This document shows positions 54,073 to 62,971 of a stretch of DNA of 64,000 nt, piece by piece. Every line of letters starts with the position of its first letter. Position 1 is the stretch's first letter. Source of the DNA: Pimelobacter simplex (lineage in GTDB: Bacteria; Actinomycetota; Actinomycetes; Propionibacteriales; Nocardioidaceae); the NCBI RefSeq assembly GCF_900114845.1, contig NZ_FOUK01000004.1, positions 248,001-312,000 of the forward strand, read 5' to 3'. A program made the position numbers and the translations under genes. The notes under the pieces are model-generated. The model saw only the letters and a program-made list of their open reading frames with translations. It made no database searches and had not been told where the DNA came from.

Positions 54073-54407
54073 CGCTGCCCCCAGAAGGCGTCCCAGGGGG
54101 CGATGTGGCCGGTGTGGCCGGCCGCGACCATGGCGGCGTACGTCGTGTCGACGGCGGCCGGCGTCTCCTGGTCGAAGGCGAGGGCGATCCGGTGCCCACC
54201 CGTCGGTACGACATAGGAGGGGTCGAAGCCGCGGATGGTGTCGACGGTGTCCCAGGCGAGGGCGGTGCCGTTCTCGAGCTGGGCGTCGACGTGGGGGGAG
54301 GCGGGGTCGACGTCGTCCGGGATCGGGACGCCGAGGTCGCGGTAGAACGCGAGCGAGGCGGTGAGGTCCTGGGTGACGATGCCGATGAAGCCGAGTCGGA
54401 GAGCCAT
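54003..54407 (-). CDS. VOC family protein (glyoxalase/bleomycin-resistance fold)
   Basis: The 134-residue product starts at MALRLGFIGIVTQDLTASLA, with FYRDLGVPIPDD and LENGTALAWDTVDT, and the second half has HTGHIAPWDAFWGQRYATLL and DPDGNSVELFALL. The VOC fold of two paired babbab modules is visible, and the final Glu in SVELF fits the metal-ligand position. The substrate is unknown. The start ATG at 54405-54407 is supported by the conserved LGFIGIVT that follows. Confidence 0.85.
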   Translation of the reverse strand: MALRLGFIGIVTQDLTASLAFYRDLGVPIPDDVDPASPHVDAQLENGTALAWDTVDTIRGFDPSYVVPTGGHRIALAFDQETPAAVDTTYAAMVAAGHTGHIAPWDAFWGQRYATLLDPDGNSVELFALLAPTS

Positions 54408-54538
54408 GCCGGCCACGCTACGGGCGCGCACCGACGGCAGTCGTGAACAGAACGGCCACGCGCCTACCCGCCCTGGGGTACGCCGACCTCCCCGTCAGCG
54501 GGGACGTCCGGCCGGCCCGGCACCGCGAGGGTGGAGCC

Positions 54539-55225
54539 ATGACCGCCACGCTCCCCACCCGTGAACCCACCAGGAGCCCCGGAGACAAGGGGTGGTGGGC
54601 GTGGTTCGCCCTCAGCTCGCTGGCGATCACCGTGCTCGCCGTCGGTCCCTACGCCACCGCCTCGCTCGCCCAGCTCAGCGCCGACGACCACGGCGTCGCG
54701 AGCAACTACGCCGACCGCGCGGCGTTCTTCCAGGCCGCGCTCTACGTCCACGCCGGTGCCGCCGGGTTGGCGCTGCTGCTGTCCCCCCTCCAGTTCGCAG
54801 CCCGCATCCGGCGCAGTAAGCCCCGCGTCCACCGCACCGTCGGCAAGGTCGTCCTCGCCGCGATCGCCGTGGCGGGCGTGGCCGGGCTGGTGCTGTCGTT
54901 CGTCAACGAGGCCGGCCTCATCGGGGTGATGGGCTTCGGCGGGCTGGCGCTCGCCTGGCTGGGATCGGCGACCTGCGCCTACCGGGCCGCCCGGCACCGC
55001 GACTTCACCGCCCACCGGCGGTGGGCGGTCCGCACCTTCGCCCTCACGTACGCCGGCGTGACGCTGCGGCTGCAGACGATCGTGTTCGTCTCGCTCCAGG
55101 TCGCGTTCGGTGCCGACGCGGCGGATGCCTTCGACCGGGCCTACTACGTCGTGACGTTCTCGTGCTGGGTCCCCAACCTGCTCGTCGCCGAGTGGTACCT
55201 GCGCCGCGCCGGCCGCGCCAGGTGA
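54539..55225 (+). CDS. DUF2306 family membrane protein
   Basis: The 228-residue protein has five or so membrane helices (WWAWFALSSLAITVLAVGPY, AALYVHAGAAGLALLLSPLQ, GKVVLAAIAVAGVAGLVLSF, GLALAWLGSATCAYRAARH and a C-terminal pair). It has the DUF2306 pattern HAGAAGLALLLSPLQF...RIRRSKPRVHRTVGKV and RDFTAHRRWAVRTFALTYAG. Conserved His residues could bind haem or metal. The start is ATG 54539, after GAGGGTGGAG. It lies 7 bp before the histidine kinase gene and is probably in one operon with the two-component pair. Confidence 0.83.
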   Translation: MTATLPTREPTRSPGDKGWWAWFALSSLAITVLAVGPYATASLAQLSADDHGVASNYADRAAFFQAALYVHAGAAGLALLLSPLQFAARIRRSKPRVHRTVGKVVLAAIAVAGVAGLVLSFVNEAGLIGVMGFGGLALAWLGSATCAYRAARHRDFTAHRRWAVRTFALTYAGVTLRLQTIVFVSLQVAFGADAADAFDRAYYVVTFSCWVPNLLVAEWYLRRAGRAR

Positions 55226-55232
55226 TTCACTC

Positions 55233-56342
55233 GTGCGCGTGCTGAACCGCCTGCTGCCGCTGCTCGCGGTGGCCTATGCGGCGGTCGCGCTCACCGACCT
55301 GCTCAGCCGGACGACGCGTCCCGCCGCCGAGCTCGCGGTCGGGGTCGCCGGGACGCTGGTGCTGAGCGCGACCATGGTCCTCGCGCCACGCGTCCCCCTG
55401 GCCGCGCTGCTCACCGCGGGCGCGACGATCACGATCGAGTCGGCCGTGCACGCGGACGTCGCGATCTCACCGGCCGCGACACTCGTCAGCATCTTCGCGG
55501 TCGGCCGCCTCGCCGACCGGCGCCGCGCGCTGGTCGGCCTGGCCGCGGCGATCGCCAGCGTCCTGGGCTACTACGCCTTCAGCCCGCCGGGGTCGCCGGC
55601 CGAGCTCGTCTCCACCCTGGCCGCGTACGGCGCCTTCTGGGCGGTCGCGTACGCCTGGGCGCGGCGCGACGAGGAGGCCGAGCGGGCGCGACGCGCGGAC
55701 CGGGCGCTGCTGCTGGCCGAGCTGCGGACCCAGATGGCGCGCGACCTGCACGACATCGCCGGGCACACTCTCAACGTGGTCGTCGTGCACGCCGGGGCCG
55801 CCCGGCTCTCGCTCGACGCCGCCCCGGACACCAGCCGCGCGCTCCTCCGCCAGATCGAGAGCGTCGGGACCGACGCGCTCGGCGACCTCGACGACGCCCT
55901 CGGCATGCTGGGCGAGCCCGCCGCCGAGCTGCGGCCGACGACGGTGGGCCTGGCCGATCTCCCCGCACTTGTACGGCGCTTCGCCGGCTCCGGCGTCGAC
56001 GTCACCCTCACCGTCGGGCTCGCGACCGACGCCGAGGCCCAGGGCAGGACGGAGCGCGAGGCCTACCGGATCGTCCAGGAGGCGCTCACCAACGTCCTCA
56101 AGCACGCGGCCCCCTGCACCGTCCGGGTCGAGGTCGTCACCGACGGCGGCGACCTCGTCGTCACCGTCACCGACGACGGCAGCGGCCCCGAGCCGGACTG
56201 GGCGCCGGGCCGCGGGATCGCCGGCATGCGTGAGCGTGCGGCGCGCCTGGGCGGCACCGCCGAGGCCGGCCCGGACCCCGAGCAGCGCGGCTTCCGGGTC
56301 CGCGCCCGCCTGCCGCTCACCGCACCGGACCGGCGGCCATGA
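55233..56342 (+). CDS. Sensor histidine kinase, NarL/DesK type
   Basis: The 369-residue kinase has membrane helices in its first 140 residues. The HisKA_3 phosphoacceptor segment is MARDLHDIAGHTLNVVVVHA (His at about 172), and the ATPase domain has REAYRIVQEALTNVLKHA, VTVTDDGSGPEPDWAPGRGI and AGMRERAARLGG. It autophosphorylates and passes the phosphate to the next gene product. The stimulus is unknown, and no extracellular loop is large. It overlaps the response regulator by 4 bp. Confidence 0.93.
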   Translation: MRVLNRLLPLLAVAYAAVALTDLLSRTTRPAAELAVGVAGTLVLSATMVLAPRVPLAALLTAGATITIESAVHADVAISPAATLVSIFAVGRLADRRRALVGLAAAIASVLGYYAFSPPGSPAELVSTLAAYGAFWAVAYAWARRDEEAERARRADRALLLAELRTQMARDLHDIAGHTLNVVVVHAGAARLSLDAAPDTSRALLRQIESVGTDALGDLDDALGMLGEPAAELRPTTVGLADLPALVRRFAGSGVDVTLTVGLATDAEAQGRTEREAYRIVQEALTNVLKHAAPCTVRVEVVTDGGDLVVTVTDDGSGPEPDWAPGRGIAGMRERAARLGGTAEAGPDPEQRGFRVRARLPLTAPDRRP

Positions 56343-56989
56343 CGACCCGCGTCCTCATCGCCGACGACGACGCCCTGCTCCGCGCGGGGCTCGCTGTCGT
56401 CGTCGGCACCGATCCCGGGCTCGCGCTGGTCGGTGAGGCAGCCGACGGTCTGGACGCCGTCCGGCTCACCCAGGAGCACCGGCCTGACGTCGTCCTGATG
56501 GACGTCCGGATGCCCGGGGTCGACGGCATCGAGGCGACCCGCCGGATCGTCGCGAGCGGCAGTCCCGCACGGGTGCTCGTGCTCACCACCTTCGCCGACG
56601 ACGACTACGTCGCCCAGGCGCTGCGGGCCGGGGCGTCCGGCTTCCTGCTCAAGCGGGTCGCGCCGGAGCGGCTGCTGGAGGCGATCCGCACCGTCGCGCA
56701 GGGCGACGCGCTGCTCGACCCCGCCGTCACCCGCGCGGTCGTCGCCCGCTCGCTGACTGCCGTACCGACCACGGCGGACCCACGTCTCGTCGCCGCCCTC
56801 ACCGAGCGCGAGCGCGAGGTGCTCGCGCTGGTCGGGGAGGGCCGGTCCAACCCGGAGATCGCGGCGCTGCTGACCCTCGCCGAGTCGACCGTGCAGACCC
56901 ACGTGAAGCGGATCCTGGCCAAGCTCGGCGCCCGGGACCGCGCCCAGGCGGTGGTCGTCGCCTACCGCAGCGGCCTCGTCAGTCCGTGA
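56339..56989 (+). CDS. LuxR/NarL-family response regulator
   Basis: The 216-residue protein has a receiver domain (MTTRVLIADDDALLRAGLAV, phosphorylation site DVVLMDVRMPGVDGIEATRR, and VLVLTTFADDDYVAQALRAG). A LuxR HTH follows: LTEREREVLALVGEGRSNPE, IAALLTLAESTVQTHVKRIL, AKLGARDRAQAVV. It is the partner of the kinase just upstream. It overlaps the convergent hydrolase gene by 11 bp at its end. The likely target is nearby, for example the DUF2306 gene, but no site was found. Confidence 0.95.
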   Translation: MTTRVLIADDDALLRAGLAVVVGTDPGLALVGEAADGLDAVRLTQEHRPDVVLMDVRMPGVDGIEATRRIVASGSPARVLVLTTFADDDYVAQALRAGASGFLLKRVAPERLLEAIRTVAQGDALLDPAVTRAVVARSLTAVPTTADPRLVAALTEREREVLALVGEGRSNPEIAALLTLAESTVQTHVKRILAKLGARDRAQAVVVAYRSGLVSP

Positions 56990-57872
56990 ACGTGCCCTCG
57001 ATGAAGGCCAGCACCCTCTGCTCCAGGGCCGGCCCCGTGCCGGGCGCGCCGAGCATGTCGGTCCCGTGGAAGCCGCTCGGGTCGATGACGAGCTCCTTGT
57101 CCGCCGCGGCCGAGGCCTTGTGGACGACGCGGACCTGCTCCTCGACCGCTCCGTCCATGTCGCCGGGAGAGACGACGAACAGGCTGGGTGCGGTGATCCT
57201 CTTGACCGCGCGGGGGCTGTTCAGCCCGCCGCACCAGGCCGGCGAGGACATGTTGAGCAGCCCGACGAGCCGCTCCCTCACGCCGTCGCGGGCGCCGACC
57301 ACCGCGCTCGCCGTCCCGCCGCAGGAGGCGCCACCCAGGAAGACCCGCTCGGCACCCTGGCGCTCCAGCTCGGCGAGGGCGGCCTCGGTGTCGCGCTCGA
57401 TGTGCTCGTTGTCGGGCGTGCCCTCCGAGGCACCGTGGTTGCGGTACTCGGGCAGCACGACGAGGTAGCCGTCGGCGGCGAGCCGGCGCGCCAGGCCGAG
57501 GAACGAGCAGATGTAGTAGCCCTGCTCGTGCGAGAGCAGGACGCCCTTGGTGCCGCTGCCGAGCACCAGCGTCGACAGGTGGACGCCGTCGCTCGTGGTG
57601 AGTGTCGTGGCGTGCCGGCGCAGGGAGGGCGGCACGCAGCGGTTGACGAGGTAGCCGCCCGGCGTGCGCACGGTGCGGTCGGGCACGGACGAGCGGTAGC
57701 GCGCCGGCGGCAGCGGCGTCACGGTGGGCGCCTCGGAGCCCGGCGCTCCCGAGGACGGCGCTCCCGAGGCCCGCGTCGGCGGGGCGTCGACCTCCGGGTC
57801 CGCCGTACCCGAGCACCCGACGAGCACCAGGAGAGGCAGGGCGGCCAGCAGGTGCATCAGGCGCCGGGTCAC
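56979..57872 (-). CDS. Lipoprotein alpha/beta hydrolase
   Basis: The 297-residue product begins at GTG with a lipoprotein signal MTRRLMHLLAALPLLVLVGC (lipobox LVGC). A Ser/Gly/Pro linker follows, then the hydrolase core: VLLSHEQGYYICSFLGLARR, GYLVVLPEYRNHGASEGTPD and RVFLGGASCGGTASAVVGAR. The nucleophile Ser is in GGASCGG, and the acid and His are in SLFVVSPGDMD and IDPSGFHGTD. It should hydrolyse an ester or peptide outside the membrane. Substrate unknown. It is convergent with the response regulator. Confidence 0.88.
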   Translation of the reverse strand: MTRRLMHLLAALPLLVLVGCSGTADPEVDAPPTRASGAPSSGAPGSEAPTVTPLPPARYRSSVPDRTVRTPGGYLVNRCVPPSLRRHATTLTTSDGVHLSTLVLGSGTKGVLLSHEQGYYICSFLGLARRLAADGYLVVLPEYRNHGASEGTPDNEHIERDTEAALAELERQGAERVFLGGASCGGTASAVVGARDGVRERLVGLLNMSSPAWCGGLNSPRAVKRITAPSLFVVSPGDMDGAVEEQVRVVHKASAAADKELVIDPSGFHGTDMLGAPGTGPALEQRVLAFIEGTFTD

Positions 57873-57961
57873 GCCGGAAGTCTAGGAGTGCGTGTGAACA
57901 TCTCCTGACGCCTGCCCCGGGCCCCTGGGCATTGTCGGTGGTCCGGCCTACTGTCGAATCC

Positions 57962-59245
57962 ATGACCGTTACCCAGTGGACGGCAGATGCTCTCCTGACG
58001 CGGTACGACGAGGTGCGCGGGCACACCGAGCGGCTGGCCGCGCCGCTGTCGCCCGAGGACCAGACCGTCCAGTCGATGCCCGACGTGTCGCCCACGAAGT
58101 GGCACCGGGCGCACGTGACGTGGTTCTTCGAGACGTTCGTGCTGGCCGACAACGAGGCGGGCTTCGCGCCGTACCAGGACCAGTACTGGTTCCTGTTCAA
58201 CAGCTACTACGAGGCCGTCGGGCCGCGCTACAACCGCGCCGAGCGCGGGGTGATCAGCCGTCCGGGGGCGCACGACGTCGGGCGCTACCGCGGCAACGTC
58301 GACGAGCGCTTCCGCACCCTCGTCGACGGCCTCGACCAGGGCAGCCTCGACAAGCTGGCCGGCACGATCGAGCTCGGCTTCCACCACGAGCAGCAGCACC
58401 AGGAGCTGCTCCTCATGGACATCAAGCACGTGCTCTCGCTCAACCCCCTCCAGCCGGTCTACGCCGGCGCCCCGGCCGAGCGCAGCGAGCCCGACGGGCT
58501 CGGCTGGGTCGACGTCGAGGGCGGGCTGGTCGAGATCGGGCACCGGGACGCCGGCTTCTCGTTCGACAACGAGCTGCCGCCGCACCAGGTGTGGCTCGAG
58601 CCGTTCCGGATGGCCGACCGGCTCGTCACCAACGGCGAGTGGCTCGCGTTCATGGCCGACGGCGGCTACCGGCGTCCCGAGCTGTGGCTCTCCGACGGGT
58701 GGGCGCAGGTCAAGACCCACGGCTGGGCGGCGCCGTTCTACTGGATCGAGCTCGACGGGGTGTGGTTCGAGCACACGCTGCACGGCACGTTCCCGGTCGA
58801 CCCCGGGCTGCCGGTGAGCCACGTCAGCCACTACGAGGCCGACGCCTACGCCGCGTGGGCCGGCAAGCGGCTGCCCACCGAGGCCGAGTGGGAGCACGCC
58901 GTCCGCAGCGACGACGCGCAGGCCGAGGTCGCCGGCAACCTCGCCGACACCGAGACCTACCACCCGCGCGCCGCCGGGCCGAGCACCGGCCGGCTGCGCC
59001 AGGTCTACGGCGACTGCTGGGAGTGGACGTCGTCGGCGTACCTGCCCTACCCCGGCTTCCACCCCGCCGCGGGCGCGATCGGCGAGTACAACGGCAAGTT
59101 CATGTCGAACCAGATGGTGCTGCGCGGCGGCTGCGCGCTGACGCCGCCGGGCCACGCGCGCGCCAGCTACCGCAACTTCTTCCCACCGGGCGCGCGGTGG
59201 GCGCTGAGCGGGGTCCGGCTCGCCGACGGCGGGGTGCGCGCATGA
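57962..59245 (+). CDS. egtB: Ergothioneine biosynthesis sulfoxide synthase EgtB
   Basis: EgtB joins hercynine and gamma-glutamylcysteine (or cysteine) through an iron-dependent oxygenation. The 427-residue protein has a DinB_2 domain with WHRAHVTWFFETFVLADNEA and the iron motif HHEQQHQELLLMDIKH (HX3HXE). The FGE-type domain has HQVWLEPFRMADRLVTNGEW, RLPTEAEWEHAV, and the end MVLRGGCALTPPGHARASYR and NFFPP. The start is ATG 57962, since the upstream GTG adds ten residues without match. It overlaps egtD by 4 bp. EgtA, EgtC and EgtE are not in the window. Confidence 0.95.
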   Translation: MTVTQWTADALLTRYDEVRGHTERLAAPLSPEDQTVQSMPDVSPTKWHRAHVTWFFETFVLADNEAGFAPYQDQYWFLFNSYYEAVGPRYNRAERGVISRPGAHDVGRYRGNVDERFRTLVDGLDQGSLDKLAGTIELGFHHEQQHQELLLMDIKHVLSLNPLQPVYAGAPAERSEPDGLGWVDVEGGLVEIGHRDAGFSFDNELPPHQVWLEPFRMADRLVTNGEWLAFMADGGYRRPELWLSDGWAQVKTHGWAAPFYWIELDGVWFEHTLHGTFPVDPGLPVSHVSHYEADAYAAWAGKRLPTEAEWEHAVRSDDAQAEVAGNLADTETYHPRAAGPSTGRLRQVYGDCWEWTSSAYLPYPGFHPAAGAIGEYNGKFMSNQMVLRGGCALTPPGHARASYRNFFPPGARWALSGVRLADGGVRA

Positions 59246-60219
59246 GCCACCGCGAGCCCGAGGTGACCGTGCTGCTGGCGCCCGACTGGGCCAGCGGCAG
59301 CCTCGCCGACGACGTCCGCCGGGGCCTGACCCGGCACCCGCGCACCCTCCCGCCCCGCTGGCTCTACGACGACCACGGGTCCGCGCTCTTCGACCAGATC
59401 ACCCGGCTGCCGGAGTACTACCCCTTCGCGGCCGAGCGCGCGATCCTCGAGACCCACGCCGACGAGATCGTCACCGCGAGCGGCGCGACCTCGCTCATCG
59501 AGCTCGGCAGCGGCACCAGCGAGAAGACCCGGTTGCTGCTCGACGCCTTCACCCGGTCCGGGCAGCTGACCCGCTTCGCGCCGGTCGACGTCTCCGAGGC
59601 CACGCTGCGCGAGGCCGCCGACCAGATCGCCGAGCGCTATCCCGATCTCGAGGTGGCGGCGGTGGTCGGCGACTTCACCCTCCACCTGGCCCAGCTGCCG
59701 GCCGGCGGACGACGCATGGTCGCCTTCCTCGGCGGCACCATCGGCAACCTCTACCTCGAGGAGCGGCGGGCGTTCCTCGGTGCCGTCGCCGACGTCCTCG
59801 AGCCCGGCGACTCGCTGCTGCTCGGCACCGACCTGGTCAAGAGCGCCGACCGCCTGATCGCGGCCTACGACGACGCGCAGGGCGTCACCGAGGAGTTCGT
59901 CCGCAACGCCCTCGTCGTCGTCAACCGCGAGCTCGGCGGCGACTTCGACCCCGCCGCGTTCTCCTACGTGCCCTTCTGGGACCCGCACATGGAGCGGATG
60001 GACCTGCGGCTGCGCGCCGAGGTCCCCCAGCGGGTCACGATCCCGGGTGCCGAGCTGGTCCTCGACCTCGCGGTCGGCGAGGAGATCCGGATCGAGATCT
60101 CGTCGAAGTTCCGGGTCAGCCGGATCGCGGCCGAGCTCGAGGGCGCTGGGCTCGGGGTGGCCCGGGTCTGGACCGACGCCGCGGGCGACTTCGCGCTGAC
60201 TCTTGCGGTCAAGTCCTGA
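59242..60219 (+). CDS. egtD: L-histidine N(alpha)-methyltransferase EgtD
   Basis: EgtD trimethylates histidine to hercynine, the first step of ergothioneine synthesis. The 325-residue product has RRGLTRHPRTLPPRWLYDDH, then GSALFDQITRLPEYYPFAAE, SAM-binding LIELGSGTSEKTRLLLDAF, APVDVSEATLREAADQIAER, VAFLGGTIGNLYLEERRAFL and LLGTDLVKSADRLIAAYDDA. The histidine-contacting part near the C-terminus is YVPFWDPHMERMDLRLRA, with EISSKFR. The ATG overlaps the egtB stop. Together with EgtB the pathway is nearly complete, but the hydrolase and lyase must be elsewhere. Confidence 0.96.
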   Translation: MSHREPEVTVLLAPDWASGSLADDVRRGLTRHPRTLPPRWLYDDHGSALFDQITRLPEYYPFAAERAILETHADEIVTASGATSLIELGSGTSEKTRLLLDAFTRSGQLTRFAPVDVSEATLREAADQIAERYPDLEVAAVVGDFTLHLAQLPAGGRRMVAFLGGTIGNLYLEERRAFLGAVADVLEPGDSLLLGTDLVKSADRLIAAYDDAQGVTEEFVRNALVVVNRELGGDFDPAAFSYVPFWDPHMERMDLRLRAEVPQRVTIPGAELVLDLAVGEEIRIEISSKFRVSRIAAELEGAGLGVARVWTDAAGDFALTLAVKS

Positions 60220-60332
60220 ACCCACCGCAATTTTTCCCGGGATTGGGTATGGACGCGGACCCGGTGGAGGAGGCAAGGTCGGTCGGGTGCCGGGTCGTCC
60301 CCGGCCGCTTCTCACTCGGAGGGATGAACCAC

Positions 60333-61940
60333 GTGAAGAGATCACTCACGATCCTCGCCTCGCTCGCGGTGGGCGCCGCGGTGCTGGTGCCGACGGCCAG
60401 CAGCACGGCCGCGCCGGCAGCGAGGACGACGGCGACGGGCGCGGCCGGCGCCGCCGAGCGGGCGCCGCTGGTCTGGGGCGCGTGCGAGAGCGAGCGCCTG
60501 CAGAACGCGGGCGCCCAGTGCGCGATGCTCACGGTGCCGCTCGACTACGCCAAGCCGGCGGGCAAGAAGATCAAGATCGCCGTCAGCCGGGTGCTGCACA
60601 CCGATGCCGACTACAAGGGCATGATCGCGGTCAACCCGGGCGGACCGGGCGGCTCCGGCCTCGGCCTGGCGACGCTGGGTGGCGCGATCCCCAACGGCGT
60701 CGGCGCGAAGTACGACTGGTACGGCTTCGACCCACGCGGTGTCGGCAGCAGCGAGCCCGCGCTCAGCTGCAACCCGAACTACAAGGGAGCCGGCTTCAAC
60801 CGGCCCAACTACGTGCCGACCAAGCCGTCGATCATGAGCTGGTGGCGCAAGGTGACGCGCAATTACGCCAAGGCGTGCGGCAAGGCCGACGCCCGACGCC
60901 TGCTCAACCACATGAAGACCACCGACGTGGCGCGCGACCTCGACAGCCTGCGCAAGGCGGTCGGCCAGAAGAAGCTCAACTACTACGGCTTCTCCTACGG
61001 CACCTACCTCGGCCAGGTCTACGCGACCCTGTTCCCGAAGCGGGTCGGCCGGTTCGTGTGGGACGGCGTCCTCAACGCCAAGAACGCCTTCTACAAGGCC
61101 AACCTCGAGCAGAACGTCCAGTTCGACAAGAACATGAACGTCTACTTCCGCTGGCTCGCCAAGAACAACGCGACCTACCACCTCGGCAGCGACTGGAAGG
61201 CCATCAAGAAGGGCTACTACAAGCTCCGCAAGAAGCTCGACCGCACGCCCGCGGCGGGCGGCAAGCTCGGCCCCGACGAGCTGGACGACGTGATGCTGGG
61301 CGCCGGCTACTACGTCTACGGCTGGGCCGAGATCGGTGCGGCGTACGCCAAGCTGGTCCGCACCGGTGACGGTGCCGACGTCCTCGCCCAGTACGCCGGT
61401 CCCGGCGACGACAACGGCTTCGCGGTCTACAACGGCGTGCAGTGCACCGACGCGAAGTGGCCCGGCTGGCAGAAGACCAAGGCCGACGCGTGGCGGATCC
61501 ACCGCAAGCACCCGTTCCTGACGTGGGGGAACACCTGGTACAACGCGCCCTGCCTCAACTGGCCGGCCAAGTCCCGCAAGGCCTTCGCGGTCAGCGGCAA
61601 GAAGGTGAAGTCGCGCATCCTGCTCATCGGTGAGACCCGGGACGCGGCGACCGTGTTCACCGGTGCCCTCGCCACGCGGCAGGCGTTCCCGTCGTCGTAC
61701 CTGATCGAGGGCGTGGGCGGGACGACGCACTCGGGCTCGCTGTCCGGGATCGCGTGCACCGACAACCTGGTGGCGAGCTACCTCGACACCGGCAAGCTGC
61801 CGGCGCGCAAGCCCGGCAAGCGCAGCGACCGCAAGTGCGACCCGGTCCCGCCGCCGCCGGCGTCGACCGGATCGGAGCGCCGCAGCGGGGCCGACGGCTT
61901 CCGCGACCTCCTGATCGAGGCGCAGCTGATCGGCCGCTGA
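60333..61940 (+). CDS. Secreted TAP-like alpha/beta hydrolase (tripeptidyl aminopeptidase family)
   Basis: The 535-residue protein has a signal peptide (VKRSLTILASLAVGAAVLVP, cleaved near an Ala-rich site at about 30). The S33 hydrolase core has VNPGGPGGSGLGLATLGG (oxyanion region), YDWYGFDPRGVGSS and LNYYGFSYGTYLGQVYATLF with the nucleophile Ser. The TAP-like C-terminal domain has ILLIGETRDAAT and GVGGTTHSGSLSGIACTDN with Asp and His. The GTG at 60333 was chosen because GGAGGG at 60318-60323 then lies nine bases upstream, whereas the ATG at 60324 abuts it. It is monocistronic, and followed by a hairpin terminator. Confidence 0.92.
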   Translation: MKRSLTILASLAVGAAVLVPTASSTAAPAARTTATGAAGAAERAPLVWGACESERLQNAGAQCAMLTVPLDYAKPAGKKIKIAVSRVLHTDADYKGMIAVNPGGPGGSGLGLATLGGAIPNGVGAKYDWYGFDPRGVGSSEPALSCNPNYKGAGFNRPNYVPTKPSIMSWWRKVTRNYAKACGKADARRLLNHMKTTDVARDLDSLRKAVGQKKLNYYGFSYGTYLGQVYATLFPKRVGRFVWDGVLNAKNAFYKANLEQNVQFDKNMNVYFRWLAKNNATYHLGSDWKAIKKGYYKLRKKLDRTPAAGGKLGPDELDDVMLGAGYYVYGWAEIGAAYAKLVRTGDGADVLAQYAGPGDDNGFAVYNGVQCTDAKWPGWQKTKADAWRIHRKHPFLTWGNTWYNAPCLNWPAKSRKAFAVSGKKVKSRILLIGETRDAATVFTGALATRQAFPSSYLIEGVGGTTHSGSLSGIACTDNLVASYLDTGKLPARKPGKRSDRKCDPVPPPPASTGSERRSGADGFRDLLIEAQLIGR

Positions 61941-61950
61941 TCCACCTCAC

Positions 61951-61987
61951 CCCAGGGGCGTCGACGCGAGATGTCGGCGCCCCTGGG
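61951..61987 (+). terminator. Hairpin terminator after the TAP-like gene
   Basis: CCCAGGGGCG (61951-61960) pairs perfectly with CGCCCCTGGG (61978-61987) across a 17-base loop. It begins ten bases after the stop of the hydrolase gene and ends before the lipoprotein start. Confidence 0.7.
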
Positions 61988-62011
61988 TGCTTCTCTGGCA
62001 AGATCTGGCTG

Positions 62012-62971
62012 GTGAGGGGCATCCGGGTCGGCGCGGCGCTCGCCGGTGTGGTCCTCCTGGCCGCGTGCAGCAGCGACCCGAAGCCCGTCTACCAGCGCTC
62101 CCCGGAGCCCCGGGCCGAGGTCAGCGAGTACGACGGCTCGCAGGAGCCCTCGGCCGCGGTGCTGGCGCTCGTGCCCACCGCCGCGACCACCCTCGCGGTC
62201 ACCGACTTCGACCAGCTCCGCCTGGTCCTCGGCTTCGGCACGCTCAAGGGCTCGAGCCCGGCGCCGGAGCGGGAGCGCTTCTGGCGCCAGGTGCCGCGCA
62301 CCGCGAGCCTGTCCACCGGTCTGCTGCGCCCGGTGGAGGCCCAGCTGCGCGAGCGCTTCGGCTTCGGCCAGGACGACGTTGCCTGGGAGGCGACCTACTC
62401 CGGCGGCGGCGCCGAGGGCTGGGTGCTGGCGTTCCACGGCGACCTCGCGATGGCCTCGGTACGACGGGCGGTCGGGGCCGGCGTCGGGCCGCTGCGCGGC
62501 GCGGTGGTCGACGCCGACCACCGGCTGGTCACGTCCGCGACCCCACCGGACGCGGCGCAGTCGTGGGGGGCCGAGCCGGACCTGGTCGCGCTGACCGGCG
62601 GCGAGGCGGTGGCCACCTACCTGCAGCGGGGCTGCGATCCCTTCGACACCGTCTTCGGTGCGGGCATGCAGGCCCAGCTGGCCGCGGCGCCTGCGGCGGC
62701 CCTCGACAGCCTCGACCCGCTCGACGCGTACTCGGTCGCGCTCGGCACCGAGCTGGTCACGGCGCGCCTCGGCGAGAACCGGTCCGACGCCTTCGAGCGG
62801 GCCCGGCTGGCCGACGTGATGCCGCCGACGAAGCCCGACTTCGGGTTGGTGATGAGCCGGGCGGTGGCCGACCCGGCGAGCGGCCGGATCGGCTACGTGC
62901 TCGCCGACCCGGCGGCCGCGGCGCGGCTCACCCGGACCCACCACCTGCCGTTCACGGTGTGCCCGGGCTGA
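62012..62971 (+). CDS. Lipoprotein of unknown function
   Basis: The 319-residue product begins at GTG with VRGIRVGAALAGVVLLAACS, a lipobox LAAC cleaved before Cys19. It is followed by SSDPKPVYQRSPEPRAEVSE, then ALVPTAATTLAVTDFDQLRL. The mature part has mixed strands and helices with EATYSGGGAEGWVLAFHGDL and VALTGGEAVATYLQRGCDPF. It resembles actinobacterial lipoproteins of unassigned role. It overlaps the convergent MBL gene by 20 bp. Confidence 0.8.
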   Translation: MRGIRVGAALAGVVLLAACSSDPKPVYQRSPEPRAEVSEYDGSQEPSAAVLALVPTAATTLAVTDFDQLRLVLGFGTLKGSSPAPERERFWRQVPRTASLSTGLLRPVEAQLRERFGFGQDDVAWEATYSGGGAEGWVLAFHGDLAMASVRRAVGAGVGPLRGAVVDADHRLVTSATPPDAAQSWGAEPDLVALTGGEAVATYLQRGCDPFDTVFGAGMQAQLAAAPAAALDSLDPLDAYSVALGTELVTARLGENRSDAFERARLADVMPPTKPDFGLVMSRAVADPASGRIGYVLADPAAAARLTRTHHLPFTVCPG

